Origin: Gammaproteobacteria bacterium
GTDB taxonomy: Bacteria > Pseudomonadota > Gammaproteobacteria > Steroidobacterales > Woeseiaceae
Length of the DNA: 64,000 bases
Assembly (NCBI GenBank): GCA_022600955.1
Contig: JAHZJK010000033.1
Location: 1 to 64,000 of the forward strand
Direction of reading: 5' to 3'
In this document: positions 43,988 to 51,891 of the stretch, piece after piece
Numbering within the stretch: the first letter of the stretch is position 1
How the letters are laid out: each line of letters begins with the position of its first letter
Made by a program: the position numbers and the translations under genes
Notes under the pieces: generated by a model
Seen by the model: the letters and a program-made list of their open reading frames with translations, nothing else
Told to the model about the DNA's origin: nothing
The model's database searches: none

Positions 43988-44275
43988 ATGTCCAAACAGG
44001 AATGGCCACTGTACGAAGTTTTCGTTCGCACACGCTCCGGGCTCAGTCACCGTCACGCTGGGAGTATTCATGCGGCGGACGATCAAATGGCGCTCGATAA
44101 TGCGCGCGACACCTATACTCGCCGCAGCGAGGGCGTCAGCCTTTGGGTCGTGCGATCTGATCGTATCGTTGCGTCCGATCCGGCCGAGTCAGCCGCCTTT
44201 TTTGAGCCTGCCGAAGACAAGATCTATCGCCACCCGACGTTCTACGATGTGCCGGACGGAGTGGAAAACCTGTGA
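43988..44275 (+). CDS. paaB: phenylacetyl-CoA epoxidase subunit PaaB
   Basis: A 95-residue subunit with the family start WPLYEVFVRTRSGLSHRHAG and SLWVVRSDRI. PaaB links two PaaAC heterodimers in the epoxidase complex. A GAGAG ribosome site precedes ATG 43988. Its stop overlaps the GTG start of paaC as GTGA. Confidence 0.96.
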   Translation: MSKQEWPLYEVFVRTRSGLSHRHAGSIHAADDQMALDNARDTYTRRSEGVSLWVVRSDRIVASDPAESAAFFEPAEDKIYRHPTFYDVPDGVENL

Positions 44276-45030
44276 ACGCCGAGCAAACTCTGATCGATTA
44301 CACGCTACGACTGGCGGACAACGCTTTGATATTGGGCCAGCGCATGGTCGAGAACGTTGCCGCATGGCCAGAACTTGAGGAAGAGCTGGCAAATGCCAAC
44401 TTCGCGCTCGATTTCCTGGGGCAGGCCCGAATGCTGTATTCCTACGCTGGAGAGCTTGAGGGCAAGGGGCGCAGTGAGGATGATTTTGCCTACCTGCGTG
44501 ATGAACACGAGTTCCGCAACGTGTTGTTGCTGGAACAACCTAACGGGCATTTTGGCGATGCACTGGTCAGACAGTACTTGTTTGAGGCCGCCTATGTGCA
44601 CATCCTGGGTGCACTGGTGGAGTGCCGGGACGAGCAACTCTCAGCAATCGCAGCGCGGGCTATCAAAGAGGTGCAGTATCACGTCCGGCACACGTCGAAA
44701 TGGTTAATCCGTCTTGGTGACGGTACCGAGCTGAGTCAAACGCGAGTTCAGCAATCACTTCATGATGTCTGGCGCTTTACCGGAGAGTTGTTTGCCGCTG
44801 ACGATATCGACATAGCGTTTCAAGAGACGTTTGGCGGACCGGACTTGTCAGCGGTTGCCGCTTTGTGGCGGACGGACGTCGCTGCCGTGGTCTCCGAAGC
44901 GACCCTTGTATTGCCGGATGATGAGTGGATGGCCACGGGCGGCAAGCAGGGGCGTCACAGCGAACACCTTGGCTATTTGCTGGCCGAGATGCAGTACTTG
45001 CCCCGCAGTCATGCAGGTGCAACTTGGTAG
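44272..45030 (+). CDS. paaC: phenylacetyl-CoA epoxidase subunit PaaC
   Basis: A 252-residue structural subunit with a ferritin-like helical bundle (YTLRLADNALILGQRM and ANFALDFLGQARML). It pairs with PaaA and supports its active site. GTG 44272 overlaps the paaB stop, and its own stop overlaps the paaD TTG start. Confidence 0.95.
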   Translation: MNAEQTLIDYTLRLADNALILGQRMVENVAAWPELEEELANANFALDFLGQARMLYSYAGELEGKGRSEDDFAYLRDEHEFRNVLLLEQPNGHFGDALVRQYLFEAAYVHILGALVECRDEQLSAIAARAIKEVQYHVRHTSKWLIRLGDGTELSQTRVQQSLHDVWRFTGELFAADDIDIAFQETFGGPDLSAVAALWRTDVAAVVSEATLVLPDDEWMATGGKQGRHSEHLGYLLAEMQYLPRSHAGATW

Positions 45031-45485
45031 CCAGCGACATAAGCGAACAGCAGGTTTACGAGTGGCTGGAGCAGGTGCCGGACCCCGAGATTCCAGTACT
45101 TAGTATTCTTGACCTGGGTATTGTCCGCGAGGTATCCGTCGATTCCACAGTAACAGTGAGCCTTGCCCCGACATATTCAGGCTGTCCGGCAACTGAGGCG
45201 ATTGAAAGCAGTGTGAGACGAGCATTGCACGACCACGGCGTGGAGGCGCCGGTTATCAAGCGTGTCATCTCGCCACCGTGGACAACTGACTGGATTACCC
45301 GTCGAGGTCGGCAAAAACTTCATGAGTACGGCATTGCGCCGCCGCAAAAGAGCCTTGAGATTGCTTGTCCACAATGTTCATCCCTGCAAACTGAGCTCGT
45401 GAGTGAATTTGGTTCCACCGCGTGCAAGGCGTCCTGGCGTTGCCGCGATTGTCTCGAACCCTTCGAATATTTTAAGTGCTTATGA
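45024..45485 (+). CDS. paaD: phenylacetate pathway iron-sulfur assembly protein PaaD
   Basis: A 153-residue MIP18/DUF59-type protein (EIPVLSILDLGIVREV, YSGCPAT) with a C-terminal cysteine cluster (CPQCSS and CRDC). It is thought to mature the iron-sulfur or di-iron centres of the epoxidase system. The likely start is TTG 45024, overlapping the paaC stop; no ATG is available at a sensible position. It overlaps paaE by four bases (ATGA). Confidence 0.92.
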   Translation: MVASDISEQQVYEWLEQVPDPEIPVLSILDLGIVREVSVDSTVTVSLAPTYSGCPATEAIESSVRRALHDHGVEAPVIKRVISPPWTTDWITRRGRQKLHEYGIAPPQKSLEIACPQCSSLQTELVSEFGSTACKASWRCRDCLEPFEYFKCL

Positions 45486-46549
45486 AACAGTTCCACGCTC
45501 TGAAAGTCGCTGCCAAACAACTTGAAACCCGGGACTCGGTGCGTATTGCACTGGATGTGCCCGAGGACCTGCGCGATGAATACACGTTTCTGCCAGGCCA
45601 GCATGTCCCGGTGCAGATTGAGATTGATGGCAAAAAAATCAGGCGGACTTACAGTATCTGCTCCGAGCAAGATTGCTGGCCACTTGAAATCGGGGTCCGG
45701 CTACAGCCAGGCGGTCAGTTTTCCGGGTACGCGGCCGAGCAACTTCAGGTGGGCGACAGCCTCGAGGTGATGCCGCCGAACGGGCAGTTTCATGTGCGTG
45801 CAGCGAAAAAAACCGGCAAGCACTACCTGGCGTTCGCAGCGGGGAGTGGAATAACCCCAATCTTGTCGATTGCCACATCTGTCTTGCGCGATGAATCGGA
45901 CAGTCGCTTCGCGCTGTTCTACGGCAATCGCAAGCAAAACTCGACAATGTTTATTGATGACCTGTATGCGCTCAAGAATCGTTACGCGGACAGGTTGCAA
46001 TTACATTTCGTGTTCAGCCAGGAAGAACAGGAGTTCGAGATTTCGGGCGGCCGACTCGACGCAGATAAAGTACGGGAGCTCTACCGGCATTTCTGCAACG
46101 GCGCAAAGCCCGACGAAGCGTTTGTGTGCGGGCCCGATACGATGATCGATACGGTGACTGCGACGCTGCAGGAGCTGGGCATGGCGGAAAGCGCGATTCA
46201 TGCAGAGCGTTTCGGAGCGCCTCGCAAGTCCGGGCGCCCCTCCATTCCGGTCGAACAGGCGGGTGGCATGGCCAATGTTACCGTCATCATGGACGGCCAT
46301 CGCAAGAGCTTCGAGATGCAAAAGGCCGGGACAAATATTGTCGATGCGGCAGCAGAACAGGGCGTCGAATTGCCTTATTCCTGCAAGGGCGGCGTATGTG
46401 CGACCTGTCGCACACATGTCCAGAAGGGAAAAATTGATATGGCTACCAACTTCGGTCTTGAACCCTGGGAGGTAGAGCAGGGCTTCGTGCTGGCCTGCCA
46501 GAGTACCCCTGTCAGCGATGACGTCACGCTCAACTATGACAAGACCTGA
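45482..46549 (+). CDS. paaE: phenylacetyl-CoA epoxidase reductase PaaE
   Basis: A 355-residue reductase. It has an FAD-binding domain (RRTYSICS), an NAD(P)-binding domain (LAFAAGSGITPILSIA, and CGPDTMI near the end) and a C-terminal plant-type [2Fe-2S] ferredoxin domain (YSCKGGVCATCRTHV). It passes electrons from NADPH to PaaA. It ends the paaABCDE run; paaFGHJK are not in the window. Confidence 0.95.
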   Translation: MKQFHALKVAAKQLETRDSVRIALDVPEDLRDEYTFLPGQHVPVQIEIDGKKIRRTYSICSEQDCWPLEIGVRLQPGGQFSGYAAEQLQVGDSLEVMPPNGQFHVRAAKKTGKHYLAFAAGSGITPILSIATSVLRDESDSRFALFYGNRKQNSTMFIDDLYALKNRYADRLQLHFVFSQEEQEFEISGGRLDADKVRELYRHFCNGAKPDEAFVCGPDTMIDTVTATLQELGMAESAIHAERFGAPRKSGRPSIPVEQAGGMANVTVIMDGHRKSFEMQKAGTNIVDAAAEQGVELPYSCKGGVCATCRTHVQKGKIDMATNFGLEPWEVEQGFVLACQSTPVSDDVTLNYDKT

Positions 46550-46655
46550 CCGGCGTATTGGCGCGATTTCCAAACCCTGTGGGCTGACATCGGCGTAAGA
46601 TCAGGGGTTACCTGTGCCCGCAAAGGGCTTACCCCGTACTGGCGCCGGAGGGCGT

Positions 46656-47207
46656 ATGAGCAATTCAACAAATACCGCGGCCGAAGTTTTGCCGGAACGT
46701 CAGAACTCGTACGACTATGACGAACTGATTCGCTGCAGCAAAGGTGAGATGTTCGGCGCCAGCAATGGCCGATTGCCCGCGCCACCGATGCTGATGACAG
46801 ACCGGGTGACGCTGATCACCGATGACACTGGCAAGTACGGTAAAGGTGAAATCAAGGCCGAATTCGATATCAAGCCCGACCTGTGGTTTTTCGATTGTCA
46901 TTTCGAAGGCGACCCTGTCATGCCGGGTTGCCTCGGCCTCGACGCTTTGTGGCAACTCGTCGGCTTTCACCTGGTTTGGGGTGGTCACCCGGGTCGCGGA
47001 CGAGCACTCGGCTGTGGCAAGGTGAAGTTCACCGGTCAGATTCTGCCGACGTCGAAGCTCGTTTCCTTTCAGATCGACGTCAAGCGCATCATTTCGCGTA
47101 AGCTCGTGCTGGCGATTGCTGACGGCAGCGTGGCTGTCGATGGGCGCGAAATATATACGGCAGAGGACCTTCGGGTCGGTCTGTTCACCTCCACTGACAA
47201 TTTCTAG
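46656..47207 (+). CDS. fabA: 3-hydroxydecanoyl-ACP dehydratase/isomerase
   Basis: A 183-residue hotdog enzyme introducing the cis double bond in unsaturated fatty acid synthesis. Catalytic His82 and Asp96 lie in [23 protein letters not shown] 46656 has GGAGGGCG upstream. Nine bases separate it from fabB, the usual FabA partner, and the intergenic region at 46550-46655 probably holds their promoter. Confidence 0.96.
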   Translation: MSNSTNTAAEVLPERQNSYDYDELIRCSKGEMFGASNGRLPAPPMLMTDRVTLITDDTGKYGKGEIKAEFDIKPDLWFFDCHFEGDPVMPGCLGLDALWQLVGFHLVWGGHPGRGRALGCGKVKFTGQILPTSKLVSFQIDVKRIISRKLVLAIADGSVAVDGREIYTAEDLRVGLFTSTDNF

Positions 47208-47216
47208 GATCAGAGA

Positions 47217-48431
47217 ATGCGGCGTGTTGTAATCACCGGTCTCGGTGCAGTTTCCTGTATCGGCAACTCAAAAGAAGCAATAACGGAATCACTTCGGCTC
47301 GGACGCTCGGGCATCGTCGCCAACGAGAGCTTCAAAGAGATGGGCATGCGCAGCCAGGTGTCTGGCAGCGTCGACATCGATCTTAAAGAACATATCGACC
47401 GCAAGGTGCTTCGTTTTATGGGGAGCTCCGCCGCATACGCGTATATTGCGATGCAGCAGGCGATCGATGACTCCGGACTTGAGGAGTCTGATATCTCCAA
47501 CGTGCGTACCGGCATTATTGCAGCGTCGGGTGGCGCCTCCAGTGAGAACATCGTGAAAGCAGCGGACATCCTGCGCTCACGCGGTGTACGCAAAATTGGG
47601 CCGTACATGGTTCCGCGGACGATGGGTAGCTCGGTCTCTGCTTGTCTTGCAACGCCGTTCAAAATCAAGGGCGTCAACTATTCCCTGACATCGGCATGTG
47701 CGACGAGCGCACATTGTATTGGCTCGGCCGCCGAGCAGATACAACTTGGCAAGCAGGATGTCGTGTTCGCTGGCGGTGGTGAGGAAGAGCACTGGTCACT
47801 GGCTTGTCTGTTTGACGCGATGGGCGCGTTGTCATCGAAATACAACGACGATCCAACAACGGCATCACGCCCCTATGACGCAACGCGTGACGGTTTCGTC
47901 AGTGCGGCAGGCTCGGGCATGGTCGTGGTTGAAGAGCTCGAACATGCCAAGGCCCGTGGTGCCAGAATCTATGCCGAGCTGGTTGGTTATGGCGCCAATT
48001 CAGATGGCTTCGACATGGTAGCACCGTCCGGAGAAGGCGCGATTCGTTGCATGGAAATCGCAAGCGCTACCGTTGAGGGCGACATTGACTACATCAATAC
48101 ACACGGCACGAGTACGCCAGTCGGCGACGTGAAGGAAGTCGAGGCCATGAAGACTTTGTTCGGCATCGAGAATATGCCGCGCTTCGGCTCGTCCAAGTCG
48201 ATGTGCGGACATTCGCTGGGTGCCACGGGTGTGCAGGAGGCGATCCACTGTCTTCTGATGCTCGAGAATGATTTCATTGCACCGTCAATCAATGTCAACG
48301 AGCCCGATGACGCGGTTGCCGGCACACCATTGGTAACAGAGCTGGTTGAGAACGCGGGTATCAAGACAGCGATGAGCAACAGTTTTGGATTCGGTGGAAC
48401 CAACGGCACACTGGTCTTTCAGAAACGTTAA
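47217..48431 (+). CDS. fabB: 3-oxoacyl-ACP synthase I
   Basis: A 404-residue beta-ketoacyl-ACP synthase with the Cys-His-His triad: Cys in [13 protein letters not shown], His in [11 protein letters not shown] and His in CGHSLGATG. It elongates the unsaturated branch created by FabA. Pairing with fabA distinguishes it from FabF. It starts at ATG 47217. Confidence 0.95.
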   Translation: MRRVVITGLGAVSCIGNSKEAITESLRLGRSGIVANESFKEMGMRSQVSGSVDIDLKEHIDRKVLRFMGSSAAYAYIAMQQAIDDSGLEESDISNVRTGIIAASGGASSENIVKAADILRSRGVRKIGPYMVPRTMGSSVSACLATPFKIKGVNYSLTSACATSAHCIGSAAEQIQLGKQDVVFAGGGEEEHWSLACLFDAMGALSSKYNDDPTTASRPYDATRDGFVSAAGSGMVVVEELEHAKARGARIYAELVGYGANSDGFDMVAPSGEGAIRCMEIASATVEGDIDYINTHGTSTPVGDVKEVEAMKTLFGIENMPRFGSSKSMCGHSLGATGVQEAIHCLLMLENDFIAPSINVNEPDDAVAGTPLVTELVENAGIKTAMSNSFGFGGTNGTLVFQKR

Positions 48432-48470
48432 GGTTTCGCATTGATCGGCAGTCGGCCATAATCGGCGACT

Positions 48471-49325
48471 ATGACTATCGAGACTCTGAGCGAAACCGGC
48501 TGCTTCGGCGGCAAGATTGGTTTCTACAAGCACGCATCCGCAGTGAACAACTGCGATATGCAGTTTTCCGTCTTCGTACCGCCGCAGGCTGCCAGCGGCA
48601 AGGTACCTGTCCTGACATTCCTGTCGGGCCTGACGTGTAGCGAAGAAAACTTCATGGTGAAAAGTGGTGCACAGCGCATGGCCGCAGAACTCGGCCTGAT
48701 GCTGGTGTCGCCCGACACCAGTCCGCGTGGCGACAACGTAGCGGATGACCCGGATGGTGACTACGACTTCGGTCTTGGCGCAGGCTTCTATGTCAACGCG
48801 ACCGAGGCACCGTATGCCGAGCATTTTCACATGTACGACTATGTGACGCAGGAGCTACAGCAGGTCATATTCAAAAACTTTCCAGGTGACGCGGCCCGAC
48901 ACGGCCTGACCGGGCACTCGATGGGCGGTCACGGGGCGTTGACGATCGGTCTGCGAAACCCGGACATGTTCAAGTCCCTGTCGGCTTTTGCGCCAATCTG
49001 TACGACCTTGCACAGCCCGTGGGGCAAGAAGGCGCTTGGCTACTATCTGGGCAAGGACACGGCTAGCTGGGCGCTGCATGACGCCTGCGAGGTCGCGCGC
49101 AATGTTCAGGACAGCGGTGTCTACGACAGCATACTTGTTGACCAGGGTGCTGATGACCCGTTCCTGGCGGAGCAACTCAAGCCCGAGTTGCTGCAGGCAG
49201 CCTGCGACGAAAGTGGCCTGCCGTTACAGTTGCGAATTCACGACGGCTATGATCATGGCTACTATTTTATATCGACGTTTATCGAAGAGCACTTGAGATT
49301 TCACGCCGAACGCCTGCAGAACTAG
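48471..49325 (+). CDS. fghA: S-formylglutathione hydrolase
   Basis: A 284-residue esterase D-type enzyme. It has FLSGLTCSEENFMVKSGAQR, the nucleophile Ser in GHSMGGHGAL and the catalytic His near the C-terminus (DHGYYFI). It releases formate and glutathione in formaldehyde detoxification. The usual partner, glutathione-dependent formaldehyde dehydrogenase (adhC), is not adjacent. Confidence 0.94.
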   Translation: MTIETLSETGCFGGKIGFYKHASAVNNCDMQFSVFVPPQAASGKVPVLTFLSGLTCSEENFMVKSGAQRMAAELGLMLVSPDTSPRGDNVADDPDGDYDFGLGAGFYVNATEAPYAEHFHMYDYVTQELQQVIFKNFPGDAARHGLTGHSMGGHGALTIGLRNPDMFKSLSAFAPICTTLHSPWGKKALGYYLGKDTASWALHDACEVARNVQDSGVYDSILVDQGADDPFLAEQLKPELLQAACDESGLPLQLRIHDGYDHGYYFISTFIEEHLRFHAERLQN

Positions 49326-49339
49326 GGTAAGTCAGCAGC

Positions 49340-50152
49340 ATGGAGCAGTGGCTTACTCTGGGTGCGGGCATGTTGGCCACCGGCGCGCTTGCGGGGGTGA
49401 TGGCGGGTTTGTTCGGCATCGGTGGTGGTATCGTCATCGTTCCGGTCCTGGAACTGATACTGACTTTTCTTGATGTTGACCCGGCGATACGCATGCATGT
49501 TGCAGTCGCTACCTCGTTGGCGACGATTGTGCCGACGTCACTCTCGTCGGCTCGTGCGCATTACAAGCGACAATCGGTGGACCTGGCAGTCGTCAAGAAC
49601 TGGTGGCCGTACGTCCTTGCAGGCGCGTTGGCAGGCGCCTGGATTGCTGCGCAGGTGCACAGTCGAGTGCTCGCTTTGGTGTTTGCGTCTCTGGCAATGC
49701 TTGTCGCCGCGAAGATGGTCGCAATGCCGGTGAGCAAGAATCTGACAGAGGGCATACCGCAGAAAGCCTGGGTACCGATAATCCCTGCCTGCATCGGTTG
49801 TCTTTCAAGCATGATGGGTATCGGTGGTGGTACATTTTCTGTCATGACACTGACGCTTTTTAATCAGCCAATACATCGTGCTGTTGGCACCGCGGCACTG
49901 TTTGGTCTCGTCATTAGTTTGCCAGGCACGATTGGTTTCATTGTTACCGGATGGAACGACGTACATTTGCCGCCCGGTAATTTCGGCTATGTCAGCATTC
50001 CCGGTTTGTTACTCATCGCGCCCGCAACAGTGCTTTTCGCGCCCCTCGGCGCACGTCTTGCGCATGCGTTGTCCGAAAAACAACTGAGCGTGTTGTTCGG
50101 GCTGTTTCTCGTCGCGGCGGCCGCGCGATTGTTCTATGGAGCTCTTATATGA
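49340..50152 (+). CDS. TauE/SafE-family permease
   Basis: A 270-residue membrane protein with about eight helices and two internal repeats. Each repeat has a Gly-rich motif (AGLFGIGGGIVIVP and SSMMGIGGGTFSV), as in the TauE/SafE sulfite or organic-anion exporter family. It starts 14 bases after fghA and overlaps the B3-type lipoprotein gene by four bases (ATGA). The substrate cannot be told from sequence. Confidence 0.88.
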   Translation: MEQWLTLGAGMLATGALAGVMAGLFGIGGGIVIVPVLELILTFLDVDPAIRMHVAVATSLATIVPTSLSSARAHYKRQSVDLAVVKNWWPYVLAGALAGAWIAAQVHSRVLALVFASLAMLVAAKMVAMPVSKNLTEGIPQKAWVPIIPACIGCLSSMMGIGGGTFSVMTLTLFNQPIHRAVGTAALFGLVISLPGTIGFIVTGWNDVHLPPGNFGYVSIPGLLLIAPATVLFAPLGARLAHALSEKQLSVLFGLFLVAAAARLFYGALI

Positions 50153-51027
50153 AGCAAAGTCTTGTCTTGTTACTGCTGGCCTGCGTCCTCGCGGCGTGCG
50201 GGCCGCGTGAATTGCAGCCGGATGCCGACTTCGAGTGCAGTAATTGTGACGACTGGAACAAGCCACTGGCACCGTTCCGGGTCTATGGCAACACCTGGTA
50301 CGTTGGCATGGACGGGCTTTCGGCACTCCTGATAGAGACCAGCGAAGGTCTGGTTTTGATCGACGGCGGGTTACCGCAATCAGCAGTGCAGATAGATGCG
50401 AATGTTCGTGCAATCGGATTCGATCCCGAAGACATTCAGGCGATCCTGGTTTCACACCCGCACTTCGATCATGCGGGCGGCATTGCCGCATTGCAGCGCT
50501 TGAGTGGTGCGCCGGTCTATATCAGTGCCGCGGGTGCGGCGGTACTGCGTACTGGAAAACTACAGGAAAATGATCCGCAATTTGGCTACGGTGCAGAAAA
50601 CACCAGTTTCGCAGCCGTCAAAAATGTGCACGATGTCGAAGATCGTGGTGTCGTCAGCGTTGCAAACGTCGACATCACCGCTATTCATACGCCGGGGCAT
50701 ACGCCTGGTGGGACCAGCTGGACGTGGGAATCGTGCGCTCTGGATGCTTGCTACACGATCGTTTACGCAGACAGCCTGACGGCGGTCTCGGCACCGGGTT
50801 TTCGTTTCACTGAAAACGATGCGGCCGCACAGATGCTGGACAGTATTGCTACTTTGTCGAGGCTGGACTGCGATATTTTGTTGTCACCGCATCCATTTTT
50901 CTTTGGTCTGCACGACAAGCTCGAGAAGCGAGAGGATGGCAATCCGTTCGTCAATAATGTTGCTTGCGCGTTGTACGGAGAAACGATGCTGGGCTGGCTG
51001 GAGCAACGGCTGGATTCTGAAGGCTAG
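50149..51027 (+). CDS. subclass B3 metallo-beta-lactamase-like lipoprotein
   Basis: A 292-residue protein with a lipoprotein signal (lipobox LAAC, Cys17). The class B3 zinc-ligand set is complete: HPHFDH gives His103, His105, Asp107 and His108; PGHTPGGTSW gives His184; SPHP gives His248. The order and spacing match B3 enzymes such as L1 and FEZ-1. Beta-lactam hydrolysis is plausible but unproven; environmental B3-like proteins can act on other lactones. It overlaps tauE upstream and the convergent SafE gene by 77 bases. Confidence 0.85.
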   Translation: MKQSLVLLLLACVLAACGPRELQPDADFECSNCDDWNKPLAPFRVYGNTWYVGMDGLSALLIETSEGLVLIDGGLPQSAVQIDANVRAIGFDPEDIQAILVSHPHFDHAGGIAALQRLSGAPVYISAAGAAVLRTGKLQENDPQFGYGAENTSFAAVKNVHDVEDRGVVSVANVDITAIHTPGHTPGGTSWTWESCALDACYTIVYADSLTAVSAPGFRFTENDAAAQMLDSIATLSRLDCDILLSPHPFFFGLHDKLEKREDGNPFVNNVACALYGETMLGWLEQRLDSEG

Positions 51028-51727
51028 ACATGTGGTGCTTGTGTCCCGATTGGTTGAACAATCCGGATACCGGCATCGCCAGAGTAGCGATGCCCAGCAA
51101 TACGATTAACAGTCCGGCCGTAAGTCGATTGCGATTCATGAACGCAGACAGTTTCGATGCGCTCAGCCCGGATAGGACCATTGCCGGCATAGTGCCAGCG
51201 CCAAATGCGATCATGACCGTCGCGCCGTCCAGTGCTGAGGCTGTCGTCGCGGCAATCAACAGGGCGCTATAGACCAGGCCGCAAGGCAGCCATCCCCAGA
51301 CGAGTCCAAGTGCCGCAGCTTTGCCGACGCTCTCCGCCGGGATCAGCCCTTTGGCCAGCGGCGCGATACGCTGCCAGACGACCGCGCCACCGCGTTCTAC
51401 AGCGGCTAGCAACCGCCAACCGAAAGCGACCTGCAGCCCAACCACGATAATCATTGCGCCGCTGAGCAGGCGGACCGGCGCGGCAAGCCGTGGAACTGCC
51501 TCGACCATTGCGCCCCCAAAAGTCGCAACTACCAGGCCCAAAACCGCATAACTCGCTACTCTGCCAGCGTTGTAGGCCAGCGCGAGCGGCAGCTGCGATC
51601 GCAGTGACGCAACACTGGCGCCTGCCGCAAACAGGCCGGAGAGTCCGGCGCACATTCCGAGGCAATGTGCCGAGCCGAGCAGGCCCGCCGCGAATGCCGC
51701 AGTGAGCAATGGCAGGCTATCTATCAT
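50951..51727 (-). CDS. SafE/UreH-type membrane protein of cbb3 locus
   Basis: A 258-residue membrane protein of the COG2836 type usually found with ccoI/ccoS. It has about six helices, an N-terminal GSAHCLGMCAGLSGLF and a second GWLPCGLVYSAL motif, whose paired Cys residues may handle copper. It probably takes part in copper supply or export for cbb3 oxidase assembly. Its start overlaps ccoS by four bases, and its C-terminus lies antisense to the end of the B3-like gene. Confidence 0.85.
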   Translation of the reverse strand: MIDSLPLLTAAFAAGLLGSAHCLGMCAGLSGLFAAGASVASLRSQLPLALAYNAGRVASYAVLGLVVATFGGAMVEAVPRLAAPVRLLSGAMIIVVGLQVAFGWRLLAAVERGGAVVWQRIAPLAKGLIPAESVGKAAALGLVWGWLPCGLVYSALLIAATTASALDGATVMIAFGAGTMPAMVLSGLSASKLSAFMNRNRLTAGLLIVLLGIATLAMPVSGLFNQSGHKHHMSSLQNPAVAPASPASFLRTTRKQHY

Positions 51728-51891
51728 TCGTCTGCCTCACTCTTGGGCGCATCGTCGTCGTCCATCAGGATGCGCATTGCCGGCGTGTCCAGATCGTCAA
51801 ACTGACCGCTGCCGACGGCCCAGAAAAATGCCCACACGGCACCACCCAGGATAAGCAGGGCAAGCGGGATAAGAACGTAGAGTATCGACAT
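51724..51891 (-). CDS. ccoS: cbb3 oxidase assembly protein CcoS
   Basis: A 55-residue membrane protein with the CcoS pattern: one N-terminal helix (SILYVLIPLALLILGGAVWA) followed by FFWAVGSGQFDDLDTPAMRIL and an acidic tail. It is needed for cofactor insertion into CcoN. It is too short for a 60-residue threshold. Its ATG overlaps the ccoI stop as TAATG. Confidence 0.93.
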   Translation of the reverse strand: MSILYVLIPLALLILGGAVWAFFWAVGSGQFDDLDTPAMRILMDDDDAPKSEADE

